From Muribaculaceae bacterium (GTDB lineage Bacteria; Bacteroidota; Bacteroidia; Bacteroidales; Muribaculaceae), in assembly GCA_023664185.1 (NCBI GenBank), contig JAMPGA010000001.1, forward strand, positions 589,840 through 653,839: a DNA stretch of 64,000 nucleotides. Reading direction: 5' to 3'. This document shows positions 1 to 9,228 of this stretch, piece after piece. The notes under the pieces are model-generated. The model did not search any database and was not told the DNA's origin. It worked only from the letters and a program-made list of their open reading frames with translations. Position 1 is the first letter of the stretch. Each line of letters begins with the position of its first letter. Made by a program: the position numbers and the translations under genes.

Positions 1-1914
1 CACCACCTGCTTGCCGGCCTCATGGGCACGGCGCACGAGGTCGCGCTGCACGGCGGGAAGCTCGATGGTCTCGCGGTCGCCACCGCGGAATCCGGGCACT
101 GTCACCTTCATCTCCTCGCCCTCGAGTTTGGGCGAGATGCCGCCGACGAAGATCACCACATCGACATCGGCAAAGTCGATCTCCTCGCGCGAGGGAGCCA
201 TGATGTCGAGCGACAGTGTGGCAATATCGTCGAAGTGGCGGAAGTCTACCTCGATCTCCACGGGCACACCCTTATGGCCGGTAAACATATATGAACCGGT
301 GTGGGCTTTGCGGCCACCGGGCTCGCGCACTATCGCCTCCTTGCCGTCGACCTTGACGACCTCGCGGCCCAGGCCACCCTTAAACTCGATGATGTAGTTG
401 CCATCCTCGGCCGGAACGAAGGAGCCGGTATAGCGTGCCGAGAAGTCGGTGAGGTTCACGCCGGGGGCAAACACTGTGGCGCCACCGGTGTCGAAGCTCA
501 GAGGGAGGGTATATGTAGCCTCGGCCACGGGAGTCGACTTGCCGGCCTCACCGTTCCAGTATGTGCCCCTCATACCGCCGTCAAAGAGATTGAACACCGA
601 GACACGGTCGGCGCTGGCCACATGGTCGCAGCCACGCAGATAGCGTGCATCGGGATAATACTGGCGTATGCCGTCGAGAATAGTGGTGGTGAAGGTGGGG
701 AAGCCGTTGTAGTTGCCCCACTGCATGGCCGAGTCAACGGCGTTGGGGCCCATCACCAGAATCTTTTTACCCTGCTTGGCCAGGGGGAGTATGCCGTCGT
801 TTTTGAGCAGGGTCATCGACTTGCGAGCCATGTCGAGGGCTATCTGGCGGTGTGAGAGTATGTCGACGGTGTTTTCAACCGTCAGAGTGTCCCAGGGCAC
901 AGAAGCATGGTCGATCTCGCCCAGGCGGAAGCGCTCGGTGAGCACACGGAGCACAGCCTGATTGATGCTCTCCTCTGTGATGAGACCCTGGTCGTAGGCC
1001 TTGCGGAGATTCTTGAACATGGGTCCGCACTCCAGGTCGGTGCCCGAGATTACGGCGTCCGACGAAGCTTCGGCCTCCGAGGCGTGGGTATGGTGACCCC
1101 AGTCTACCACAAAGTCGCGCATAGCCCAGCAGTCGGTGACTATGACGCGGTCATAGCCCCACTCGCCACGCAGTATCTGGGTGAGCAGGCGCTTGTTTGA
1201 GCAGCAGGGCTCACCTTCATAGCGGTTGTAGGCACACATCACCTGAGCCACACCCGAGTCTACCAGCGCCTTGAACGAGGGGAGATATGTCTCCCACAGA
1301 TCGCGCTGGTCTATATCCTTGGCGTCAAACTCGTGGCGGTTCCATTCGGGACCACTGTGTACGGCAAAGTGCTTGGCGGCGGCCAGAGTCTTCATATAGG
1401 GCTGGTTTTGCGGGCCCTGCAGACCCTCCATCACGGCCACACCCATGGTCTGTGTGAGCCAGGGATCCTCGCCGTAAGTCTCCTGGCCGCGGCCCCAGCG
1501 GGGATCGCGGAAGATGTTGACATTGGGGGTCCAGAAGGCCAGGCCCTCATATCGCTTCAGGCCGTCGCCGCGGTCGCGGAAGCCGTTAAACTTGGCGCGG
1601 GCCTCGTCGCTCACCATATTGAACGCCTCGCCCACGGCAGCATCGTCAAACGTAGCTGCCATACCTATGGCCTGGGGGAGCACTGTGGCTGTACCTGCGC
1701 GAGCCACGCCATGGAGAGCCTCGCTCCACCAGTTGAACTGCGGAATATTGAGGCGCGGTATGGCCGGAGAAGCATCCATCATGAGTGAGATTTTCTCGTC
1801 GAGCGTGAGTTTTGACAGCATATCCTCAGCCTTCTGTCGGGCCGGATCCGGATTTGCCGCCATTGCTGTCAGGGCCATTGCGGCTGTTGCGATAATGGTG
1901 GATAGTCTTTTCAT
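1..1914 (-). CDS. Glycoside hydrolase family 3 beta-glycosidase (beta-glucosidase/xylosidase type), 3' end cut by window
   Basis: Translating the minus strand from the ATG at 1914 gives 638 codons open to the window edge, so the C-terminus is missing. Residues 1-19 form a signal peptide (MKRLSTIIATAAMALTAMA), implying export to the periplasm. The GH3 N-terminal barrel follows, with the KHF...H substrate-binding region and the nucleophile motif VTDCWA (Asp261). A PA14-like insert lies at about residues 440-575, inside the second GH3 domain, as in many Bacteroidota beta-glucosidases and beta-xylosidases. The family releases terminal beta-linked glucose or xylose from oligosaccharides; which sugar cannot be read from sequence. 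Open frames on the opposite strand are shadows. The gene has its own promoter and diverges from gltB. Confidence 0.93.
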   Translation of the reverse strand, partial: MKRLSTIIATAAMALTAMAANPDPARQKAEDMLSKLTLDEKISLMMDASPAIPRLNIPQFNWWSEALHGVARAGTATVLPQAIGMAATFDDAAVGEAFNMVSDEARAKFNGFRDRGDGLKRYEGLAFWTPNVNIFRDPRWGRGQETYGEDPWLTQTMGVAVMEGLQGPQNQPYMKTLAAAKHFAVHSGPEWNRHEFDAKDIDQRDLWETYLPSFKALVDSGVAQVMCAYNRYEGEPCCSNKRLLTQILRGEWGYDRVIVTDCWAMRDFVVDWGHHTHASEAEASSDAVISGTDLECGPMFKNLRKAYDQGLITEESINQAVLRVLTERFRLGEIDHASVPWDTLTVENTVDILSHRQIALDMARKSMTLLKNDGILPLAKQGKKILVMGPNAVDSAMQWGNYNGFPTFTTTILDGIRQYYPDARYLRGCDHVASADRVSVFNLFDGGMRGTYWNGEAGKSTPVAEATYTLPLSFDTGGATVFAPGVNLTDFSARYTGSFVPAEDGNYIIEFKGGLGREVVKVDGKEAIVREPGGRKAHTGSYMFTGHKGVPVEIEVDFRHFDDIATLSLDIMAPSREEIDFADVDVVIFVGGISPKLEGEEMKVTVPGFRGGDRETIELPAVQRDLVRRAHEAGKQVV

Positions 1915-1946
1915 GGTGTGAAATAACAATTATTGTGTTTCTGACA

Positions 1947-1977
1947 CAAAGGTATGTATTTTTTTCCAAACCACAAA
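1947..1977 (-). promoter_or_regulatory. Bacteroidota-type promoter of the GH3 gene
   Basis: Reading the minus strand, TTTG is followed by 19 bases and then TACCTTTG (1954-1947), a full match to the TTTG/TAnnTTTG consensus. The -7 box lies about 33 bases before the start codon at 1914. Confidence 0.7.
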
Positions 1978-2023
1978 TTCTAAACGTCATTTTTAGTTTT
2001 TTGACGTATTTTTAGGAATATCA

Positions 2024-2054
2024 TTGGCAGTTTGCAATTAATATCATAACTTTG
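2024..2054 (+). promoter_or_regulatory. Bacteroidota-type promoter of gltB
   Basis: TTG at 2024-2026, 20 bases, then TAACTTTG at 2047-2054. This leaves a 5' leader of roughly 50-55 bases before the gltB ATG at 2114. It diverges from the GH3 promoter. Confidence 0.7.
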
Positions 2055-2113
2055 CAAAACATTTGTAAAGCAAACAGCAAGATTAGGTTTCAATTAAGGT
2101 AAAAAGCGTAAAT

Positions 2114-5100
2114 ATGGCTATGTATCCCGATGTCCATGCCTGTGGCAGTGGTTCCCACCCCGGACTTTACTCTCCTGAATATGAGCACGATGGCTGCGGC
2201 GTGGGGCTTGTGGTGAAAATCGATGGCAGCAAGCATCACTCGATAGTAGACCAGGGTCTGAAGGTGCTTGAGCACATGGCTCACCGCGGAGCCGAGGGTG
2301 CCGACAACAAGAGCGGCGACGGCGCGGGCATAATGGTGCAGATACCTCACGAGTATATTCTGCTCAACGGCATCCCGGTGCCCGAAAAGGGGCGCTACGG
2401 CGTGGGCATGGTGTTTCTGCCCAAGCAGGAGGATGACCGCCGGGCGTTTGAGGAGATCATAGACCGCGAGATAAAGGCTCAGGGGCTATTTCTGATGCAC
2501 ACACGCGATGTGCCGGTTGACTCCTCCGTGCTGGGCAACGACGCCCTGGCCACCGAGCCCCTGGTGAGACAATATTTCATAGTGGGGTGCGACAACCGCG
2601 AGCGGCTCGAGGGGCTGCTATATGTGATACGCAAACGCGTGGAGCAGGCCGTGCTCGACTCCGACCTTATAGCCGACAAGGATTCATGCTATATCGTGAG
2701 CCTCTCCACACGCACGCTCGTCTACAAAGGTATGCTCTCGTCGCTGCAGCTCAGAGCCTACTACAAAGATCTGCAGAGCCCCTATTTCACCAGTGCCATA
2801 GCTCTGGTGCACTCGCGCTTCTCCACCAACACCTTCCCCACCTGGCGCCTGGCCCAGCCCTTCAGGCTTATAGGCCACAACGGCGAGATCAACACCATAC
2901 GCGGCAACCGCTTCTGGATGTCGACACGCGAGGCCGTGATAGAGCCCGAAAACCTGGGCGAGATGAAGAGAATAGGCCAGGTGATACAGCCGGGCATGAG
3001 CGACAGCGCCTCGTTTGACAACGCCCTGGAGTTTTTCGTGCGCTCGGGGCTCAGCCTGCCCCACGCCCTGGCCATGCTGGTGCCCGAGAGCTGCAACGAG
3101 CAGAATCCTCTGTCGCGCAAGCTGCTGGCTTTCTATGAATATCACTCCATCTTCATGGCTCCGTGGGATGGCCCTGCGGCCATAATCTTCTCCGACGGAC
3201 GCTATGCCGGCGGCATGCTCGACCGCAACGGTCTGCGCCCGGCCCGCGTGGTGGTGACCCGCAACGGCGAGATGATCATAGCCTCCGAGACCGGCGTGCT
3301 CGACGTGCCCGCCGAGGAGATAGACCACAAGTCACGCCTCAAGCCCGGAAAGATACTGATGGTCGACACCGAGAAGGGTGAGATAATTATTGACCGCGAC
3401 ATAAAGAACCAGCTGGCACTCGAGCACCCCTACTCCGAGTGGATAGACCAGAACCGCATCATACTCAACGATATCCGCAGCGGCCGCAAGGTGAGCCACG
3501 AGGTAGACGATATGGACCGCCGGCTCACAGCCTTCGGCTACAATCAGGAAGACATATCGCTAATAATAAAACCTATGGCTTCGGCCGGACAGGAACCCAC
3601 GTCGGCCATGGGCAACGATGCCCCGCCGGCTGTATTGTCGCAGAAGCCTCAGAGATTTTTCAACTACTTCCGCCAGCAGTTTGCACAGGTGACAAACCCG
3701 CCCATCGACCCTATACGCGAGGAGCTCGTAATGTCGCTCACCAGCTATGTGGGCTCGGTGGCAAAAAACATACTCCAGCCATCGGCCGAGCTGTGCAAGG
3801 TGGTAAAGATGTCGTCGCCCATCGTCTCTGACAGCGAGCTCGACAAGCTGCGCCACCTGCAATACAAGGGATTCCGCACCCTCACCATCCCCATACTCTT
3901 CGATGCTTCGGGAGGGGTCGGGGCTCTTGAGGCTGCCCTGGAGAGCATCTGCTCGCAGGCCGAGGACGCCGTGGACAAGGGGTATAACTACATGGTGCTC
4001 TCCGACCGCAACGTCAACTCGCGCCATGCTCCCATACCCTCGCTGCTGGCGCTCTCGGCAGTGCACCATCATCTGGTGTCGCGCCGCAAACGCTCGCAGA
4101 TAGCCATCATAGTGGAGAGCGGCGAGATATGCGAGGTGATGCACGTGGCACTCCTGATGGGCTACGGAGCCAGTGCCGTAAACCCCTACATGGCCTTTGC
4201 CATACTGAAACGACTGGTGGACAACAAGGAGATACAGCTCGACTTCGAAGGGGCCGAGAGCCACTATATCAAAGCCATCAACAAGGGCATACTCAAGATA
4301 ATGTCAAAGATGGGCATCTCCACCATACGCAGCTACCGCGGCTGTGCGCTGTTTGAGGCTCTGGGTGTGAGCAGCCGCCTGCTGGCCAGATATATGGGTG
4401 GGGGCACATCGTCGGTGGAAGGCATAGGCATAGAGGATGTTGCCCGAGAGGCTCTGCAGAAGCATGAGCAGGCCTACGGGAGTGCCGAGGCTCCCACGCT
4501 GGCCGACCAGGGTAACTACCGCTACCGCAAGGATGGTGAGCTCCACGCCTGGAATCCGGCCGTGGTCAAAGCACTCCAGGAGGCCACCAAGGGGAGCGAC
4601 TATGAGAAGTTTGAGCACTACGTGAGCCTGGTGGAGGAGAAGGAGAGCCCCATATTCCTGCGCGATATCATCGAGGTGAAGTCCGACCGCCAGCCCATCC
4701 CCCTCGAGGAGGTGGAGAGAGAGGAGAGCATAATGCGCCGCTTCTGTACGGAGGCCATGTCGTTTGGAGCCATCAGCAAGGAGGCTCACGAGGCCATAGC
4801 CATAGCCATGAACAAGATAGGGGGCATGAGCAATACCGGCGAGGGTGGCGAGGATCCGGAGCGCAACAAGGTGCGCCCCGACGGCACTCTGGCCCGCAGC
4901 TCGGTGAAGCAGGTGGCCTCGGGGCGTTTCGGCGTGGATGCCGAGTATCTGGTGAATGCCGACGAGATACAGATCAAGGTGGCACAGGGTGCCAAGCCGG
5001 GCGAGGGTGGACAGCTGCCCGGATTCAAGGTAGACGAGGTGATAGCCCGCACACGCCACTCGCTCCCCGGCATCACTCTGATCTCACCCCCACCCCACCA

Positions 5101-6592
5101 CGACATTTACTCGATCGAAGACCTGGCTCAGCTGATTTTTGATCTTAAGAACCTCAACCCGTCGGCTCAGGTGAGCGTCAAGCTGGTGGCTGAAAGCGGT
5201 GTGGGCACCATAGCCGCAGGTGTCACCAAGGCCAAGGCCGACAAGATTCTGATAAGCGGCTGCGACGGCGGCACGGGCGCCAGCCCCGCCAGCTCGATGA
5301 AACACGCCGGTGTGCCGGCCGAAATCGGCCTGGCCGAGATACAGCAGACACTGGTAATGAACAATCTGCGTGGCAAGGTGCGCTTGCAAGTCGACGGCCA
5401 GCTCAAGAGCCCCCACGACGTCATGGTGAGCGCTCTGCTCGGCGCCGAGGAGTTTGGATTCGGCACAGCCCCGCTGGTGGTTTTGGGATGCTGCATGGCG
5501 CGTGTGTGTCACACAAACACGTGTCCCAAAGGTGTGGCCACTCAGAATCCCGAGCTGCGCCGCAAGTTTGCCGGACGCTATGAATATCTCATCAACTACT
5601 ACACCTTCATGGCCCGCAGCATACGCCACCGGCTGGCCGCAATGGGCTACCGCAGCATCGACGAGATCGTAGGTCGAGCCGATCTGCTGGTCAAGAAGGA
5701 CACTCAGCCCGACACCAAGGCCTCGAAGCTCGACTTCAGCCGTCTGTTCTTCATGCCCTCAGCCCCTGGAGAGGGAAATCTGCATTTTGTGAGCCCGCAG
5801 GATCATAAGCTCGAGGGGGTGAAAGACGAAGCCCTGCTGCAGCTGCTGAAAAGCTCCATCGATTCACGCCAGCCCTTGGCTCTGGGTATGCCCATAGTAA
5901 ACACCGACCGCTCCGTGGGCGCAATGCTGAGCGGATATGTGGCCAAACGGTTTGGCGCCACCGGCCTGCCGGCCGACAGCATCCGCCTCACCTTCACGGG
6001 CTCGGCCGGACAGAGTTTCGGCGCTTTCCTGTGTCCGGGCATAACACTGCGGCTCGAAGGGGACGCCAACGACTATCTGGGCAAAGGCCTGTGTGGCGGC
6101 AAGATCACCGTGATACCTCCGCGCGACTCCACCTTCCTGCCCGAAGCAAACACCATAGCCGGCAATACTCTTCTCTACGGCGCCACATCGGGCGAGCTTT
6201 ACGTAAATGGCCGTGTGGGCGAACGTTTTGCTGTGCGCAACAGCGGCGCCGTGGCCGTGGTGGAGGGCGTGGGCGACCATGCCTGCGAGTATATGACCGG
6301 CGGCCGCGTGGCCGTGCTCGGAAAGATAGGGCGCAACTTTGCCGCCGGCATGAGCGGCGGTATAGCTTATATATGGAACGTGGCTGGAAATGCCGATTGC
6401 TACATCAACATGGATCTGGTTGAGCTGACCCTGGTAGAGGAGCCTGCCGACCGCGAGGAGCTGCACAGCCTCATCGAGGCCCACTATCAGCACACACGCA
6501 GTCAGCTGGCACGCCGCATGCTCGACGACTGGGACACCTACGCCCCACAATTCCTAAAAGTCACCCCCGTGGAATATAAACGATACCTGTGA
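2114..6592 (+). CDS. gltB: Glutamate synthase, large (alpha) subunit
   Basis: A 1492-residue protein with the full GltB domain order. A propeptide of 27 residues precedes the catalytic Cys28 (DGCGVG) of the class II glutamine amidotransferase domain, which extends to about residue 430. A central domain follows, then the FMN-binding synthase domain at about 820-1200 and the GXGXG beta-helix at about 1270-1450. The 3Fe-4S cysteines are seen as C1126, C1132 and C1137 (C-x5-C-x4-C). The enzyme uses glutamine-derived ammonia and 2-oxoglutarate to make glutamate. Bacterial enzymes usually need the GltD electron-transfer subunit; no gltD lies beside it and no such domain is fused at the C-terminus. 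The next gene is unrelated. Confidence 0.97.
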   Translation: MAMYPDVHACGSGSHPGLYSPEYEHDGCGVGLVVKIDGSKHHSIVDQGLKVLEHMAHRGAEGADNKSGDGAGIMVQIPHEYILLNGIPVPEKGRYGVGMVFLPKQEDDRRAFEEIIDREIKAQGLFLMHTRDVPVDSSVLGNDALATEPLVRQYFIVGCDNRERLEGLLYVIRKRVEQAVLDSDLIADKDSCYIVSLSTRTLVYKGMLSSLQLRAYYKDLQSPYFTSAIALVHSRFSTNTFPTWRLAQPFRLIGHNGEINTIRGNRFWMSTREAVIEPENLGEMKRIGQVIQPGMSDSASFDNALEFFVRSGLSLPHALAMLVPESCNEQNPLSRKLLAFYEYHSIFMAPWDGPAAIIFSDGRYAGGMLDRNGLRPARVVVTRNGEMIIASETGVLDVPAEEIDHKSRLKPGKILMVDTEKGEIIIDRDIKNQLALEHPYSEWIDQNRIILNDIRSGRKVSHEVDDMDRRLTAFGYNQEDISLIIKPMASAGQEPTSAMGNDAPPAVLSQKPQRFFNYFRQQFAQVTNPPIDPIREELVMSLTSYVGSVAKNILQPSAELCKVVKMSSPIVSDSELDKLRHLQYKGFRTLTIPILFDASGGVGALEAALESICSQAEDAVDKGYNYMVLSDRNVNSRHAPIPSLLALSAVHHHLVSRRKRSQIAIIVESGEICEVMHVALLMGYGASAVNPYMAFAILKRLVDNKEIQLDFEGAESHYIKAINKGILKIMSKMGISTIRSYRGCALFEALGVSSRLLARYMGGGTSSVEGIGIEDVAREALQKHEQAYGSAEAPTLADQGNYRYRKDGELHAWNPAVVKALQEATKGSDYEKFEHYVSLVEEKESPIFLRDIIEVKSDRQPIPLEEVEREESIMRRFCTEAMSFGAISKEAHEAIAIAMNKIGGMSNTGEGGEDPERNKVRPDGTLARSSVKQVASGRFGVDAEYLVNADEIQIKVAQGAKPGEGGQLPGFKVDEVIARTRHSLPGITLISPPPHHDIYSIEDLAQLIFDLKNLNPSAQVSVKLVAESGVGTIAAGVTKAKADKILISGCDGGTGASPASSMKHAGVPAEIGLAEIQQTLVMNNLRGKVRLQVDGQLKSPHDVMVSALLGAEEFGFGTAPLVVLGCCMARVCHTNTCPKGVATQNPELRRKFAGRYEYLINYYTFMARSIRHRLAAMGYRSIDEIVGRADLLVKKDTQPDTKASKLDFSRLFFMPSAPGEGNLHFVSPQDHKLEGVKDEALLQLLKSSIDSRQPLALGMPIVNTDRSVGAMLSGYVAKRFGATGLPADSIRLTFTGSAGQSFGAFLCPGITLRLEGDANDYLGKGLCGGKITVIPPRDSTFLPEANTIAGNTLLYGATSGELYVNGRVGERFAVRNSGAVAVVEGVGDHACEYMTGGRVAVLGKIGRNFAAGMSGGIAYIWNVAGNADCYINMDLVELTLVEEPADREELHSLIEAHYQHTRSQLARRMLDDWDTYAPQFLKVTPVEYKRYL

Positions 6593-6597
6593 GAGGG

Positions 6598-6683
6598 GAG
6601 GATGGAGAGTGTAGAATTGAGAGTTGAGAATTAACAGCCCCTCCAACTCTCAATTCTCAACTCTCCATTCTCAATTCTCCCCT
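6598..6683 (+). repeat. Purine-rich heptamer repeat and inverted repeat after gltB
   Basis: Directly after the gltB stop lie GAGAATT/GAGAGTT-type units and then their complement. A 14-base perfect stem (6613-6626 with 6644-6657) encloses a 17-base loop. The transcript could fold here, but there is no terminal T-run, so terminator function is uncertain. The same units follow four other genes in this window. Confidence 0.75.
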
Positions 6684-6712
6684 CTCCCCTCCTCCGTTTG
6701 GGACATTTTTAT

Positions 6713-6720
6713 TATCTTTG
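6713..6720 (+). promoter_or_regulatory. Likely -7 box of the phospholipase gene
   Basis: TATCTTTG matches TAnnTTTG and lies 34 bases before the ATG at 6755. No good -33 element is visible because the region upstream is a pyrimidine-rich repeat. Confidence 0.5.
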
Positions 6721-6754
6721 CCCCATCATTCACCACGAAAACAACTGTGACAGT

Positions 6755-7606
6755 ATGAAAAAAATAATACTCCTCATCATCATTGTCCTGGCAAGCGGAG
6801 GGGGAGTGCCGGCTTTCTGCCAGATTGTCGACAAGATCGGCAATGAGGAGATGACCGTCAACAGCGACAGCGTGCGCCGCGCCTTCGACGACGGCCCATA
6901 TTTCGGGCTCTATAAGGATAACTACTTTATCTTCGGTCCGCCCGTAGGCCAACGTATCCGAAAGGACAACACAAACATAAAATTCCAGATATCCATAGCC
7001 CAGAGGCTCACCCGCAGCACTCTGCCGCTGGGCACATACCTATTTCTGTTCTATTCGCAGAAATGTTTCTGGAACGTGCTGGAAAACTCCATGCCCATGA
7101 CCGATCTCAACTTCAACCCCGGCATCGGTCTGACCAAGCCTCTTTTTGTAAAAGGGCGCTTCGTGGGCAAGGTCAACCTGATAGTGGAGCATGAATCGAA
7201 CGGCCGCGACGGCACCGACTCGCGCTCGTGGAATAAGATATCGCTCGGGGGCAGCATCCTCATTGACCCGCAGGTGATGGTTCACGCCAAATTCTGGATA
7301 CCCATAATCGACGGCATGGAGAATAAGGATATCCTCCACTACTCGGGCATCTATCAGATGGGCACAAGCTTCACCTCACCCAACCAGCGCTTCGGAGCAG
7401 CCGTCACGCTGGTGAAACGTAAGGGCTGGAAACTCAACTACAACACCATACTGGAGTTCAACTACCGATTGTTCAAGTCGGAAAACCAGTATTTCTTCGT
7501 TCAATATTACAACGGTTACGGCGAAGGCCTGCTGGCCTACAAGGAATTCCACTCACAGCTGAGAGTAGGCCTCGTGATTAAACCCCGCCTCTTCAGCGAC
7601 TATTAA
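6755..7606 (+). CDS. pldA: Outer-membrane phospholipase A (OMPLA/PldA family)
   Basis: A 283-residue exported protein. The ATG at 6755 was chosen over an earlier in-frame start because it begins a clear signal peptide (MKKIILLIIIVLASGGG, cleaved near FCQ) and follows a -7 box. The catalytic signature of OMPLA is complete: H146, S148 and N160 in HESNGR...SRSWN, with the same +2 and +14 spacing as the E. coli H142/S144/N156 triad. The rest alternates as beta-barrel strands. The family hydrolyses phospholipids that reach the outer leaflet of the outer membrane, usually as a calcium-dependent dimer. It is a single gene with its own promoter, convergent with the helicase gene. Confidence 0.9.
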   Translation: MKKIILLIIIVLASGGGVPAFCQIVDKIGNEEMTVNSDSVRRAFDDGPYFGLYKDNYFIFGPPVGQRIRKDNTNIKFQISIAQRLTRSTLPLGTYLFLFYSQKCFWNVLENSMPMTDLNFNPGIGLTKPLFVKGRFVGKVNLIVEHESNGRDGTDSRSWNKISLGGSILIDPQVMVHAKFWIPIIDGMENKDILHYSGIYQMGTSFTSPNQRFGAAVTLVKRKGWKLNYNTILEFNYRLFKSENQYFFVQYYNGYGEGLLAYKEFHSQLRVGLVIKPRLFSDY

Positions 7607-7702
7607 GATAATCGGAATACGCCCCAGTATGGGACTGCGAGGCTATGATCGGAGAAGCCCCTGGGATATTATACCGCGACACCCTACTTTGAAATTTTCA
7701 AA

Positions 7703-9118
7703 TTACGGTTTCTCCATGTCGCCAGGGTTGAGGAGGAAGAGGCGTGTGGTGGCGCGGGAGACGGCCGTGTAGAGCCATCGGTAGAAATCAATACCCTGAG
7801 CTTCAGGGGGTATTCCGCCGAGATCCACTATTACGTTACGCCACTGTGCGCCCTGGGCTTTGTGGCAGGTCACAGCATAGGCATATTTCACCTGCAGGGC
7901 GTTGAAATATTCATCCTTTCTCAGTCGCCTCAGGCGGGTCTCATATGAATCGGTGGGCGCATTTACCTCGGGATCGGCCATACGCGCCTCGGCCAGAGCC
8001 TGCATGCGCTCGCGGGGAAGCGAGGCATTCTCGTCGGTGAGCGTGTCGAGAAAAATGCGACACTTCACATCCACATCCCTGTCGGGAAGATTGAGGGTGA
8101 CTATGGCAAAGCGCAGCCCGTAGCGCTCCTCGGTGGCATGTATGGCGGTGACGATGGCCACATCGCCGTTGGCTATGAAGTCGAGGTCCTTTACCTTTGA
8201 GCTCCAGGTGTAATTATTCTTGGCCACCAGCAGGCGCTCACCCTTGCAGAGTTCCTCCTCGAGGTCGAGTATGCGCGAGCGTATGCCAAGATTGAAGGCC
8301 GTGGCCCGGCGGTTGGAGCGGGTCACTATTATGGTTTCGCCGGGGCCGTCGGTGCGATAGCACTCTCCCACCACATCGGCCACATCGTTGCCATCGGTCA
8401 CAAATATATCGCTGCACCCGCGGGTGGTGAGCCTCGGAGCCGGAAGGGGGTCAAGCAGCATGGCGCGGCGCAACCACGTGGCGTTGCGCAGTATGCCCGA
8501 ACCACAGGCCTGGCGCACGGTGTCGGTGAGGGTGGCGCGGCTCACCTTGAGTCCAAGCTTCTTGAACGACGCCGGCATCATGGCCGGCGACTCGGTTGAG
8601 CCCACCGGGGGCAGCTGCGCCACGTCGCCTAAGAGTATGAGGCGGTTATTGTCGGGGGTGAATACATATTCCGTCAGATCCTCCAGCAGATTTGAGGCAT
8701 CGGCATCGCCCGAGCCGTCGCCTATCATCGAGGCTTCGTCTACTATAAAGACGGCATTGTTGAGAGTGTTGTGTTGCAGAAAGCGGTTGGCCGCGGTGAG
8801 GTCGCCCGTGGGGCCACGATAAATCTTGCGGTGGATGGTATAGGCCGGAAATCCAGCGTGCGACGAAAACACCTTGGCAGCCCTCCCCGTGGGAGCCATC
8901 AGCACCACCGGGCGGCCGGCTGCAGTGAGCGCCTTGACCAGTGCTCCCGTCAGCGACGTCTTGCCCGTGCCGGCATAGCCGTTGACTATAAATACCGACC
9001 CTATATCCGAATATCCGCCGCAGAAGCGCGCCAGGGCGTCGATGAGTTGCGACTGCTGTGCGTTGGCTTCATAGGGTAGAGCCTTCCTGACACTGTCGGC
9101 AAATTCCCGGATAGTCAT
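7703..9118 (-). CDS. RecD-like ATP-dependent DNA helicase (superfamily 1, AAA_30/UvrD_C_2)
   Basis: A 471-residue cytoplasmic protein. Walker A GYAGTGKTS lies at residues 47-55, the Walker B region reads VFIVDEASM, and the C-terminal helicase motif reads TCHKAQGAQW, typical of UvrD_C_2. It is shorter than RecD of the RecBCD complex and lacks an N-terminal extension, matching the stand-alone RecD-like helicases or Dda-type proteins common in Bacteroidota. Such proteins unwind DNA 5' to 3'; the cellular role is probably repair or fork rescue (inference). It is monocistronic with its own promoter, divergent from the ABC importer operon. Confidence 0.85.
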   Translation of the reverse strand: MTIREFADSVRKALPYEANAQQSQLIDALARFCGGYSDIGSVFIVNGYAGTGKTSLTGALVKALTAAGRPVVLMAPTGRAAKVFSSHAGFPAYTIHRKIYRGPTGDLTAANRFLQHNTLNNAVFIVDEASMIGDGSGDADASNLLEDLTEYVFTPDNNRLILLGDVAQLPPVGSTESPAMMPASFKKLGLKVSRATLTDTVRQACGSGILRNATWLRRAMLLDPLPAPRLTTRGCSDIFVTDGNDVADVVGECYRTDGPGETIIVTRSNRRATAFNLGIRSRILDLEEELCKGERLLVAKNNYTWSSKVKDLDFIANGDVAIVTAIHATEERYGLRFAIVTLNLPDRDVDVKCRIFLDTLTDENASLPRERMQALAEARMADPEVNAPTDSYETRLRRLRKDEYFNALQVKYAYAVTCHKAQGAQWRNVIVDLGGIPPEAQGIDFYRWLYTAVSRATTRLFLLNPGDMEKP

Positions 9119-9154
9119 ATTTTGTAGATGGGGATGGAGATGGGGTTTGAATCA

Positions 9155-9185
9155 CAAAGTTAGACAAATCAAAGTGAGATTGCAA
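9155..9185 (-). promoter_or_regulatory. Promoter of the RecD-like helicase gene
   Basis: On the minus strand TTG (9185-9183), 20 bases, then TAACTTTG (9162-9155), a full match to the phylum consensus, about 37 bases before the ATG at 9118. Confidence 0.7.
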
Positions 9186-9194
9186 GAGTTTTTG

Positions 9195-9202
9195 TAAATT
9201 TG
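9195..9202 (+). promoter_or_regulatory. Likely -7 box of the ABC importer operon
   Basis: TAAATTTG matches TAnnTTTG and lies 26 bases before the ATG at 9229. The -33 element is not convincing. There is no room for a cobalamin riboswitch in this short gap and none of its conserved boxes is seen. Confidence 0.5.
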
Positions 9203-9228
9203 CAGAAATTATAACAATCCTACACGCC

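Noticed and set aside
301..1921. Several plus-strand open frames over the first 1.9 kb
   Set aside because: They are antisense to the GH3 gene, which has a signal peptide and family motifs on the minus strand.
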